Source: Terebella lapidaria (taxonomy: Eukaryota > Annelida > Polychaeta > Terebellida > Terebellidae). Taken from it: DNA of 64,000 bases. Within the stretch, counting starts at the first letter, position 1. Every line of letters begins with the position of its first letter. Below the pieces are notes generated by a model that was given only the letters and a program-made list of their open reading frames with translations, made no database searches and had not been told where the DNA came from. The translations under genes were made by a program, and so were the position numbers. The stretch covers positions 18,201,001 through 18,265,000 of the forward strand of contig OX424563.1 in the NCBI GenBank assembly GCA_949152475.1, in the 5' to 3' direction. Positions 21,378-35,100 of this stretch are shown here, in pieces.

Positions 21378-23122
21378 GAATAGAATAGAATAGAATAGAA
21401 TTTATTTTCGTTTTCACATCAGCAGTACGAGTCAATATATATACAGATATGTGCAAATATTTTCAGGGTTTGATGGAAAACAAGGGTACCAAATTAGCAT
21501 CTGCTGTCTTCCATTTGGTCCCTTAGAAAAAATAACATAATTCGGAATAAAAAATGTGAACATTTACAAAACAACCTAAACACATATACCAAATATAAAT
21601 ATATTACTGTATAATATTTATATTATAGATATGAATAATACTAAAGTTGAGTTGATAGTTTTGATTTGTAAGGCTTGCCCGGCCTGACAAGGAAACACCA
21701 GTGGAGAGGAGGAGAGGAATACATCATACCGTGACCATAACCAGGCTCTAATGAAATAAAAGGTCCGTGTAGACCAATTCAAACTATCAGTCAAGTGCGA
21801 CAACTTGTACAAAAAACATTTGTACATTTTATGGTTGAAGAGTAGAAAGACGTCATATAATTTCTTAACACTTTTTTGAAAGTATGTTTGGAATCATAAT
21901 TGCCAATTTGCTGTACAATTGAATTCCAAATGACAGGGAAATTATATAATGGAAGTTTTTTTGCAAAACTAGAATTGCACCTTTTTTCACATAATTCCTT
22001 AGATTGTCGAGTAATATGTGTTTGTTGAATTTCATGATTGTACTTGTAGACGTTTGAAAATGATATAGGTAACTTAGACATTGCAAAGTCGTGCATGAAC
22101 ATGCAAACTTCATATTTGTATTGATCATTTACCTTCAGTATATTGGAGCTTTTGTAAAGTGGTTCAGTGTGACTATTATATTTAACTTTATGCACAGTTC
22201 TTATGGTACGTTTTTGTAAGATATTTGTTCTGTTTAAATTTGCGGCTGTGGCATTTCCCCACGCTGTAATTCCATATGTAATATATGGGTGTACCATTGC
22301 ATAATATAGTGTTATCAAGCTTTCGGTTGTTAATTGATTTTTTACTTGTTTAATTTGGTATAGGGCTTTGGATATTTTGTTGTTTACATGGATGAGGTGA
22401 TACTTCCACGACAGAGTTTCATCAATAATCAAGCCTAGAAATTTAGTGTTCTTCTCTTCAAAATCTGATCCAATTTGAGACAAGGGTATTCCATTAATCA
22501 ATACCTTTAAATTGCGGAAATTGCATTTCTGGTTCGGGGCTCTCAATACAATAAATTTAGTCTTTTTGGCATTTAATGATAGTTTATTGGCACAGAACCA
22601 TTTGTACAATTTATTAATTTCTGAATTAGCCTCATCAAACAGAGTATTGATATCACTATGAGATATAAACAGGGAAGTATCATCAGCATATGAAAGTATA
22701 CTGGCATCTGTAGAGTTAGGAATATCATTCACATATATAAGATAGAGAAGTGGCCCTAATATAGACCCTTGTGGTACACCACATTTTATTGGAACAACAT
22801 CTGATTTAACATTTTCGAATTCGACAAATTGTTTTCTATCAGACATATAGCTCTCTATCCATTGATTTGCAACCCCCCTAAGGCCGTAAATTTCTAGTTT
22901 TCTCAATAATATGTCATGATTTATCACATCAAAGGCCTTAGAGAGGTCACAGAAAATGGACAGTGTTAATTGTTTCGGAGAAGAATTATGAGCTTCAGCA
23001 CATGCATTTAGTAGATGTATAATCGGGTGTATTGTGCTGTGTTTAGGACGAAAACCATATTGGTGTTTATAGAATAAACTTTGACTGTTGAAAAATCCAA
23101 TAATTTTATTAAACATAATATG
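21378..23122 (-). mobile_element. 5'-truncated CR1/Jockey-type LINE in the first satellite unit
   Basis: It is flanked by a 7 bp target duplication GTTTATA (21,371-21,377 and 23,123-23,129). On the minus strand it runs from inside the RT domain to a (ATTCT)n tail at 21,402-21,378, preceded by AAATAA. Pentanucleotide tails and 5' truncation are typical of CR1/Jockey-superfamily elements. No other unit of the array has it, so it inserted after the array formed or expanded. Confidence 0.9.
21791..23116 (-). pseudogene. LINE reverse transcriptase, C-terminal 441 residues
   Basis: It begins within RT: YGFRPKHST (residues 20-28), FCDLSKAFDVINHD (55-68), GVPQGSILGPLL (113-124) and the catalytic YADD (143-146). 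The thumb and C-terminal region continue to residue 441 with no stop, so the retained part is intact. The endonuclease and N-terminal part were lost at 5' truncation. It is a fragment of a larger ORF rather than a functional protein. Confidence 0.9.
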
Positions 23123-26100
23123 GTTTATATGTATTCATGCGCACAGTAACAGCTCCAATCAACATGAAAATTCACATGTACATAGAGGAATACCCATAAT
23201 ACCACTATACAAACCAAAACAGAGACATTTTAAAGTGATACATGTGCATTTGGAGGAGAAACTGGGAGTTTTTAAATAATATAGTACTTTGATGCCTCAT
23301 TTTGACCATATAAGGAAATCAATACAGGTCCATAACCTAAATAATGGCAATTTTCTTCACATTTTACAATTATAACACCCCACATACAGAGGTGATAATC
23401 CCCAATTATTGAGCTCTTATGTGAAAAGGGAAGACTTGTAGAGAAGAAATAAAACAGTGATTTTTGCACTTAAGAAAGGAAATATTTTGAACAAAAAAGT
23501 GAGATTTTCTTTGGAAATTTTGATTTGACGCCCGATCAAACATGCTCAAGGACAATTTGGGGTTTGTTTCAGATAAATGTATTATTCACCCATATATTAC
23601 CATCAGTTTGATTCCCCTTGGACTAAATATGTCAAAATTTTAAAAGAGTTGGTAGTCCTACCCCGCTGCTTAGCACCAAACACTTTCTACCATACTGCTG
23701 TCTACACCAATAGTATTCAAATGTCGCAAAATGCTACCACCACACTCTCAATATAGTATATTTCTAAATTAAGCAAAAATTCCAAGGTTTTAATCTTGAC
23801 AAAACACAAAAACGTAGACAATTTGTTGAAAATATGGTTTCTGTAAGCCAGAGATCACCGACATTAGGTCACATAGGTGCCTTGTACAGGGGACTAATTT
23901 ATGTGCTGTATGAAATTTATTTATAAAACACATTTATATGATGGACTGCAATCGATCAAACGGCAAGAGACACATATGGGGTCAAAAATGTGGTTCTACG
24001 GCAATATCGAAAAAAAAATATGGTAAAAAAATCGGAAAAATGCGTACTTGACCACATATGGTGCCAAAATTGCAAATAATATACCGAATGCATTCTGCAA
24101 TGCCTAACCTAGCTTATTTATGATCGACTATATAGGTTGTGGTGATGAATTTCAGAGACACCTAGTATTATCCACCGTTCAATTTTTGGTGGCCATTTCG
24201 ACACCTTTTTCGGTTAGGCTGTGTCTGAGTCCAGTAGTCCTCAGTGAAAGTGTATAATATTTTACAGTGATTTGAAATATTGGTTACTATATGAAAATAA
24301 AGAAAATAAAAAGGCACTAACTCCATGTCTTTAGTATTCAAGGAGGGGGGGGATAAACACCCCCGCTATTAGCATGTAGATATAATCCTACATATGTAAT
24401 AAAAATCCACGTGAACGAAAACTATGGTTGCAATGGTGAAAAATTCATGAATACCGCACACTATCCACACACAAATTAAAGAAATGCCACAAAACCTGCT
24501 AAAAATCTATAATACACAAAATTCCATGTCCTCGGTTTAGGTATACGAACACATATAGGATTGCCATTTAACTCCATTATAACGTTTTATGAGAGAAATC
24601 ACTTTCAAAATGTTTCAATTTTCATAAAATTTCAGTATGTTGAAGCAATATATATAACTTACAAAATATCAAAAAATCAGCACATGTTGTTGGAATAGAT
24701 CAAACGCTACAAGCATTTGACTGTTAGCTGCTGACACCTGGCGAATTCCTCAGAAAGCAAACTCCCAGAAAGGGCCGGTTTGTTTATATGTATTCATGCG
24801 CACAGTAACAGCTCCAATCAACATGAAAATTCACATGTACATAGAGGAATACCCATAATACCACTATACAAACCAAAACAGAGACATTTTAAAGTGATAC
24901 ATGTGCATTTGGAGGAGAAACTGGGAGTTTTTAAATAATATAGTACTTTGATGCCTCATTTTGACCATATAAGGAAATCAATACAGGTCCATAACCTAAA
25001 TAATGGCAATTTTCTTCACATTTTACAATTATAACACCCCACATACAGAGGTGATAATCCCCAATTATTGAGCTCTTATGTGAAAAGGGAAGACTTGTAG
25101 AGAAGAAATAAAACAGTGATTTTTGCACTTAGGAAAGGAAATATTTTGAACAAAAAAGTGAGATTTTCTTTGGAAATTTTGATTTGACGCCCGATCAAAC
25201 ATGCTCAAGGACAATTTGGGGTTTGTTTCAGATAAATGTATTATTCACCCATATATTACCATCAGTTTGATTCCCCTTGGACTAAATATGTCAAAATTTT
25301 AAAAGAGTTGGTAGTCCTACCCCGCTGCTTAGCACCAAACACTTTCTACCATACTGCTGTCTACACCAATAGTATTCAAATGTCGCAAAATGCTACCACC
25401 ACACTCTCAATATAGTATATTTCTAAATTAAGCAAAAATTCCAAGGTTTTAATCTTGACAAAACACAAAAACGTAGACAATTTGTTGAAAATATGGTTTC
25501 TGTAAGCCAGAGATCACCGACATTAGGTCACATAGGTGCCTTGTACAGGGGACTAATTTATGTGCTGTATGAAATTTATTTATAAAACACATTTATATGA
25601 TGGACTGCAATCGATCAAACGGCAAGAGACACATATGGGGTCAAAAATGTGGTTCTACGGCAATATCGAAAAAAAAATATGGTAAAAAAATCGGAAAAAT
25701 GCGTACTTGACCACATATGGTGCCAAAATTGCAAATAATATACCAAATGCATTCTGCAATGCCTAACCTAGCTTATTTATGATCGACTATATAGGTTGTG
25801 GTGATGAATTTCAGAGACACCTAGTATTATCCACCGTTCAATTTTTGGTGGCCATTTCGACACCTTTTTCGGTTAGGCTGTGTCTGAGTCCAGTAGTCCT
25901 CAGTGAAAGTGTATAATATTTTACAGTGATTTGAAATATTGGTTACTATATGAAAATAAAGAAAATAAAAAGGCACTAACTCCATGTCTTTAGTATTCAA
26001 GGGGGGGGGGGGGATAAACACCGCCGCTATTAGCATGTAGATATAATCCTACATATGTAATAAAAATCCACGTGAACGAAAACTATGGTTGCAATGGTGA

Positions 26101-29100
26101 AAAATTCATGAATACCGCACACTATCCACACACAAATTAAAGAAATGCCACAAAACCTGCTAAAAATCTATAATACACAAAATTCCATGTCCTCGGTTTA
26201 GGTATACGAACACATATAGGATTGCCATTTAACTCCATTATAACGTTTTATGAGAGAAATCACTTTCAAAATGTTTCAATTTTCATAAAATTTCAGTATG
26301 TTGAAGCAATATATATAACTTACAAAATATTAAAAAATCAGCACATGTTGTTGGAATAGATCAAACGCTACAAGCATTTGACTGTTAGCTGCTGACACCT
26401 GGCGAATTCCTCAGAAAGCAAACTCCCAGAAAGGGCCGGTTTGTTTATATGTATTCATGCGCACAGTAACAGCTCCAATCAACATGAAAATTCACATGTA
26501 CATAGAGGAATACCCATAATACCACTATACAAACCAAAACAGAGACATTTTAAAGTGATACATGTGCATTTGGAGGAGAAACTGGGAGTTTTTAAATAAT
26601 ATAGTACTTTGATGCCTCATTTTGACCATATAAGGAAATCAATACAGGTCCATAACCTAAATAATGGCAATTTTCTTCACATTTTACAATTATAACACCC
26701 CACATACAGAGGTGATAATCCCCAATTATTGAGCTCTTATGTGAAAAGGGAAGACTTGTAGAGAAGAAATAAAACAGTGATTTTTGCACTTAAGAAAGGA
26801 AATATTTTGAACAAAAAAGTGAGATTTTCTTTGGAAATTTTGATTTGACACCCGATCAAACATGCTCAAGGACAATTTGGGGTTTGTTTCAGATAAATGT
26901 ATTATTCACCCATATATTACCATCAGTTTGATTCCCCTTGGACTAAATATGTCAAAATTTTAAAAGAGTTGGTAGTCCTACCCCGCTGCTTAGCACCAAA
27001 CACTTTCTACCATACTGCTGTCTACACCAATAGTATTCAAATGTCGCAAAATGCTACCACCACACTCTCAATATAGTATATTTCTAAATTAAGCAAAAAT
27101 TCCAAGGTTTTAATCTTGACAAAACACAAAAACGTAGACAATTTGTTGAAAATATGGTTTCTGTAAGCCAGAGATCACCGACATTAGGTCACATAGGTGC
27201 CTTGTACAGGGGACTAATTTATGTGCTGTATGAAATTTATTTATAAAACACATTTATATGATGGACTGCAATCGATCAAACGGCAAGAGACACATATGGG
27301 GTCAAAAATGTGGTTCTACAGCAATATCGAAAAAAAAATATGGTAAAAAAATCGGAAAAATGCGTACTTGACCACATATGGTGCCAAAATTGCAAATAAT
27401 ATACCGAATGCATTCTGCAATGCCTAACCTAGCTTATTTATGATCGACTATATAGGTTGTGGTGATGAATTTCAGAGACACCTAGTATTATCCACCGTTC
27501 AATTTTTGGTGGCCATTTCGACACCTTTTTCGGTTAGGCTGTGTCTGAGTCCAGTAGTCCTCAGTGAAAGTGTATAATATTTTACAGTGATTTGAAATAT
27601 TGGTTACTATATGAAAATAAAGAAAATAAAAAGGCACTAACTCCATGTCTTTAGTATTCAAGGGGGGGGGGGATAAACACCGCCGCTATTAGCATGTAGA
27701 TATAATCCTACATATGTAATAAAAATCCACGTGAACGAAAACTATGGTTGCAATGGTGAAAAATTCATGAATACCGCACACTATCCATACACAAATTAAA
27801 GAAATGCCACAAAACCTGCTAAAAATCTATAATACACAAAATTCCATGTCCTCGGTTTAGGTATACGAACACATATAGGATTGCCATTTAACTCCATTAT
27901 AACGTTTTATGAGAGAAATCACTTTCAAAATGTTTCAATTTTCATAAAATTTCAGTATGTTGAAGCAATATATATAACTTACAAAATATTAAAAAATCAG
28001 CACATGTTGTTGGAATAGATCAAACGCTACAAGCATTTGACTGTTAGCTGCTGACACCTGGCGAATTCCTCAGAAAGCAAACTCCCAGAAAGGGCCGGTT
28101 TGTTTATATGTATTCATGCGCACAGTAACAGCTCCAATCAACATGAAAATTCACATGTACATAGAGGAATACCCATAATACCACTATACAAACCAAAACA
28201 GAGACATTTTAAAGTGATACATGTGCATTTGGAGGAGAAACTGGGAGTTTTTAAATAATATAGTACTTTGATGCCTCATTTTGACCATATAAGGAAATCA
28301 ATACAGGTCCATAACCTAAATAATGGCAATTTTCTTCACATTTTACAATTATAACACCCCACATACAGAGGTGATAATCCCCAATTATTGAGCTCTTATG
28401 TGAAAAGGGAAGACTTGTAGAGAAGAAATAAAACAGTGATTTTTGCACTTAAGAAAGGAAATATTTTGAACAAAAAAGTGAGATTTTCTTTGGAAATTTT
28501 GATTTGACGCCCGATCAAACATGCTCAAGGACAATTTGGGGTTTGTTTCAGATAAATGTATTATTCACCCATATATTACCATCAGTTTGATTCCCCTTGG
28601 ACTAAATATGTCAAAATTTTAAAAGAGTTGGTAGTCCTACCCCGCTGCTTGGCACCAAACACTTTCTACCATACTGCTGTCTACACCAATAGTATTCAAA
28701 TGTCGCAAAATGCTACCACCACACTCTCAATATAGTATATTTCTAAATTAAGCAAAAATTCCAAGGTTTTAATCTTGACAAAACACAAAAACGTAGACAA
28801 TTTGTTGAAAATATGGTTTCTGTAAGCCAGAGATCACCGACATTAGGTCACATAGGTGCCTTGTACAGGGGACTAATTTATGTGCTGTATGAAATTTATT
28901 TATAAAACACATTTATATGATGGACTGCAATCGATCAAACGGCAAGAGACACATATGGGGTCAAAAATGTGGTTCTACAGCAATATCGAAAAAAAAATAT
29001 GGTAAAAAAATCGGAAAAATGCGTACTTGACCACATATGGTGCCAAAATTGCAAATAATATACCGAATGCATTCTGCAATGCCTAACCTAGCTTATTTAT

Positions 29101-32100
29101 GATCGACTATATAGGTTGTGGTGATGAATTTCAGAGACACCTAGTATTATCCACCGTTCAATTTTTGGTGGCCATTTCGACACCTTTTTCGGTTAGGCTG
29201 TGTCTGAGTCCAGTAGTCCTCAGTGAAAGTGTATAATATTTTACAGTGATTTGAAATATTGGTTACTATATGAAAATAAAGAAAATAAAAAGGCACTAAC
29301 TCCATGTCTTTAGTATTCAAGGGGGGGGGGGGGGATAAACACCGCCGCTATTAGCATGTAGATATAATCCTACATATGTAATAAAAATCCACGTGAACGA
29401 AAACTATGGTTGCAATGGTGAAAAATTCATGAATACCGCACACTATCCACACACAAATTAAAGAAATGCCACAAAACCTGCTAAAAATCTATAATACACA
29501 AAATTCCATGTCCTCGGTTTAGGTATACGAACACATATAGGATTGCCATTTAACTCCATTATAACGTTTTATGAGAGAAATCACTTTCAAAATGTTTCAA
29601 TTTTCATAAAATTTCAGTATGTTGAAGCAATATATATAACTTACAAAATATTAAAAAATCAGCACATGTTGTTGGAATAGATCAAACGCTACAAGCATTT
29701 GACTGTTAGCTGCTGACACCTGGCGAATTCCTCAGAAAGCAAACTCCCAGAAAGGGCCGGTTTGTTTATATGTATTCATGCGCACAGTAACAGCTCCAAT
29801 CAACATGAAAATTCACATGTACATAGAGGAATACCCATAATACCACTATACAAACCAAAACAGAGACATTTTAAAGTGATACATGTGCATTTGGAGGAGA
29901 AACTGGGAGTTTTTAAATAATATAGTACTTTGATGCCTCATTTTGACCATATAAGGAAATCAATACAGGTCCATAACCTAAATAATGGCAATTTTCTTCA
30001 CATTTTACAATTATAACACCCCACATACAGAGGTGATAATCCCCAATTATTGAGCTCTTATGTGAAAAGGGAAGACTTGTAGAGAAGAAATAAAACAGTG
30101 ATTTTTGCACTTAAGAAAGGAAATATTTTGAACAAAAAAGTGAGATTTTCTTTGGAAATTTTGATTTGACGCCCGATCAAACATGCTCAAGGACAATTTG
30201 GGGTTTGTTTCAGATAAATGTATTATTCACCCATATATTACCATCAGTTTGATTCCCCTTGGACTAAATATGTCAAAATTTTAAAAGAGTTGGTAGTCCT
30301 ACCCCGCTGCTTAGCACCAAACACTTTCTACCATACTGCTGTCTACACCAATAGTATTCAAATGTCGCAAAATGCTACCACCACACTCTCAATATAGTAT
30401 ATTTCTAAATTAAGCAAAAATTCCAAGGTTTTAATCTTGACAAAACACAAAAACGTAGACAATTTGTTGAAAATATGGTTTCTGTAAGCCAGAGATCACC
30501 GACATTAGGTCACATAGGTGCCTTGTACAGGGGACTAATTTATGTGCTGTATGAAATTTATTTATAAAACACATTTATATGATGGACTGCAATCGATCAA
30601 ACGGCAAGAGACACATATGGGGTCAAAAATGTGGTTCTACGGCAATATCGAAAAAAAAATATGGTAAAAAAATCGGAAAAATGCGTACTTGACCACATAT
30701 GGTGCCAAAATTGCAAATAATATACCGAATGCATTCTGCAATGCCTAACCTAGCTTATTTATGATCGACTATATAGGTTGTGGTGATGAATTTCAGAGAC
30801 ACCTAGTATTATCCACCGTTCAATTTTTGGTGGCCATTTCGACACCTTTTTCGGTTAGGCTGTGTCTGAGTCCAGTAGTCCTCAGTGAAAGTGTATAATA
30901 TTTTACAGTGATTTGAAATATTGGTTACTATATGAAAATAAAGAAAATAAAAAGGCACTAACTCCATGTCTTTAGTATTCAAGGGGGGGGGGGGGGATAA
31001 ACACCGCCGCTATTAGCATGTAGATATAATCCTACATATGTAATAAAAATCCACGTGAACGAAAACTATGGTTGCAATGGTGAAAAATTCATGAATACCG
31101 CACACTATCCACACACAAATTAAAGAAATGCCACAAAACCTGCTAAAAATCTATAATACACAAAATTCCATGTCCTCGGTTTAGGTATACGAACACATAT
31201 AGGATTGCCATTTAACTCCATTATAACGTTTTATGAGAGAAATCACTTTCAAAATGTTTCAATTTTCATAAAATTTCAGTATGTTGAAGCAATATATATA
31301 ACTTACAAAATATTAAAAAATCAGCACATGTTGTTGGAATAGATCAAACGCTACAAGCATTTGACTGTTAGCTGCTGACACCTGGCGAATTCCTCAGAAA
31401 GCAAACTCCCAGAAAGGGCCGGTTTGTTTATATGTATTCATGCGCACAGTAACAGCTCCAATCAACATGAAAATTCACATGTACATAGAGGAATACCCAT
31501 AATACCACTATACAAACCAAAACAGAGACATTTTAAAGTGATACATGTGCATTTGGAGGAGAAACTGGGAGTTTTTAAATAATATAGTACTTTGATGCCT
31601 CATTTTGACCATATAAGGAAATCAATACAGGTCCATAACCTAAATAATGGCAATTTTCTTCACATTTTACAATTATAACACCCCACATACAGAGGTGATA
31701 ATCCCCAATTATTGAGCTCTTATGTGAAAAGGGAAGACTTGTAGAGAAGAAATAAAACAGTGATTTTTGCACTTAAGAAAGGAAATATTTTGAACAAAAA
31801 AGTGAGATTTTCTTTGGAAATTTTGATTTGACGCCCGATCAAACATGCTCAAGGACAATTTGGGGTTTGTTTCAGATAAATGTATTATTCACCCATATAT
31901 TACCATCAGTTTGATTCCCCTTGGACTAAATATGTCAAAATTTTAAAAGAGTTGGTAGTCCTACCCCGCTGCTTAGCACCAAACACTTTCTACCATACTG
32001 CTGTCTACACCAATAGTATTCAAATGTCGCAAAATGCTACCACCACACTCTCAATATAGTATATTTCTAAATTAAGCAAAAATTCCAAGGTTTTAATCTT

Positions 32101-35100
32101 GACAAAACACAAAAACGTAGACAATTTGTTGAAAATATGGTTTCTGTAAGCCAGAGATCACCGACATCAGGTCACATAGGTGCCTTGTACAGGGGACTAA
32201 TTTATGTGCTGTATGAAATTTATTTATAAAACACATTTATATGATGGACTGCAATCGATCAAACGGCAAGAGACACATATGGGGTCAAAAATGTGGTTCT
32301 ACGGCAATATCGAAAAAAAAATATGGTAAAAAAATCGGAAAAATGCGTACTTGACCACATATGGTGCCAAAATTGCAAATAATATACCGAATGCATTCTG
32401 CAATGCCTAACCTAGCTTATTTATGATCGACTATATAGGTTGTGGTGATGAATTTCAGAGACACCTAGTATTATCCACCGTTCAATTTTTGGTGGCCATT
32501 TCGACACCTTTTTCGGTTAGGCTGTGTCTGAGTCCAGTAGTCCTCAGTGAAAGTGTATAATATTTTACAGTGATTTGAAATATTGGTTACTATATGAAAA
32601 TAAAGAAAATAAAAAGGCACTAACTCCATGTCTTTAGTATTCAAGGGGGGGGGGGGGGATAAACACCGCCGCTATTAGCATGTAGATATAATCCTACATA
32701 TGTAATAAAAATCCACGTGAACGAAAACTATGGTTGCAATGGTGAAAAATTCATGAATACCGCACACTATCCACACACAAATTAAAGAAATGCCACAAAA
32801 CCTGCTAAAAATCTATAATACACAAAATTCCATGTCCTCGGTTTAGGTATACGAACACATATAGGATTGCCATTTAACTCCATTATAACGTTTTATGAGA
32901 GAAATCACTTTCAAAATGTTTCAATTTTCATAAAATTTCAGTATGTTGAAGCAATATATATAACTTACAAAATATTAAAAAATCAGCACATGTTGTTGGA
33001 ATAGATCAAACGCTACAAGCATTTGACTGTTAGCTGCTGACACCTGGCGAATTCCTCAGAAAGCAAACTCCCAGAAAGGGCCGGTTTGTTTATATGTATT
33101 CATGCGCACAGTAACAGCTCCAATCAACATGAAAATTCACATGTACATAGAGGAATACCCATAATACCACTATACAAACCAAAACAGAGACATTTTAAAG
33201 TGATACATGTGCATTTGGAGGAGAAACTGGGAGTTTTTAAATAATATAGTACTTTGATGCCTCATTTTGACCATATAAGGAAATCAATACAGGTCCATAA
33301 CCTAAATAATGGCAATTTTCTTCACATTTTACAATTATAACACCCCACATACAGAGGTGATAATCCCCAATTATTGAGCTCTTATGTGAAAAGGGAAGAC
33401 TTGTAGAGAAGAAATAAAACAGTGATTTTTGCACTTAAGAAAGGAAATATTTTGAACAAAAAAGTGAGATTTTCTTTGGAAATTTTGATTTGACGCCCGA
33501 TCAAACATGCTCAAGGACAATTTGGGGTTTGTTTCAGATAAATGTATTATTCACCCATATATTACCATCAGTTTGATTCCCCTTGGACTAAATATGTCAA
33601 AATTTTAAAAGAGTTGGTAGTCCTACCCCGCTGCTTAGCACCAAACACTTTCTACCATACTGCTGTCTACACCAATAGTATTCAAATGTCGCAAAATGCT
33701 ACCACCACACTCTCAATATAGTATATTTCTAAATTAAGCAAAAATTCCAAGGTTTTAATCTTGACAAAACACAAAAACGTAGACAATTTGTTGAAAATAT
33801 GGTTTCTGTAAGCCAGAGATCACCGACATTAGGTCACATAGGTGCCTTGTACAGGGGACTAATTTATGTGCTGTATGAAATTTATTTATAAAACACATTT
33901 ATATGATGGACTGCAATCGATCAAACGGCAAGAGACACATATGGGGTCAAAAATGTGGTTCTACGGCAATATCGAAAAAAAAATATGGTAAAAAAATCGG
34001 AAAAATGCGTACTTGACCACATATGGTGCCAAAATTGCAAATAATATACCGAATGCATTCTGCAATGCCTAACCTAGCTTATTTATGATCGACTATATAG
34101 GTTGTGGTGATGAATTTCAGAGACACCTAGTATTATCCACCGTTCAATTTTTGGTGGCCATTTCGACACCTTTTTCGGTTAGGCTGTGTCTGAGTCCAGT
34201 AGTCCTCAGTGAAAGTGTATAATATTTTACAGTGATTTGAAATATTGGTTACTATATGAAAATAAAGAAAATAAAAAGGCACTAACTCCATGTCTTTAGT
34301 ATTCAAGGGGGGGGGGGGGGATAAACACCGCCGCTATTAGCATGTAGATATAATCCTACATATGTAATAAAAATCCACGTGAACGAAAACTATGGTTGCA
34401 ATGGTGAAAAATTCATGAATACCGCACACTATCCACACACAAATTAAAGAAATGCCACAAAACCTGCTAAAAATCTATAATACACAAAATTCCATGTCCT
34501 CGGTTTAGGTATACGAACACATATAGGATTGCCATTTAACTCCATTATAACGTTTTATGAGAGAAATCACTTTCAAAATGTTTCAATTTTCATAAAATTT
34601 CAGTATGTTGAAGCAATATATATAACTTACAAAATATTAAAAAATCAGCACATGTTGTTGGAATAGATCAAACGCTACAAGCATTTGACTGTTAGCTGCT
34701 GACACCTGGCGAATTCCTCAGAAAGCAAACTCCCAGAAAGGGCCGGTTTGTTTATATGTATTCATGCGCACAGTAACAGCTCCAATCAACATGAAAATTC
34801 ACATGTACATAGAGGAATACCCATAATACCACTATACAAACCAAAACAGAGACATTTTAAAGTGATACATGTGCATTTGGAGGAGAAACTGGGAGTTTTT
34901 AAATAATATAGTACTTTGATGCCTCATTTTGACCATATAAGGAAATCAATACAGGTCCATAACCTAAATAATGGCAATTTTCTTCACATTTTACAATTAT
35001 AACACCCCACATACAGAGGTGATAATCCCCAATTATTGAGCTCTTATGTGAAAAGGGAAGACTTGTAGAGAAGAAATAAAACAGTGATTTTTGCACTTAA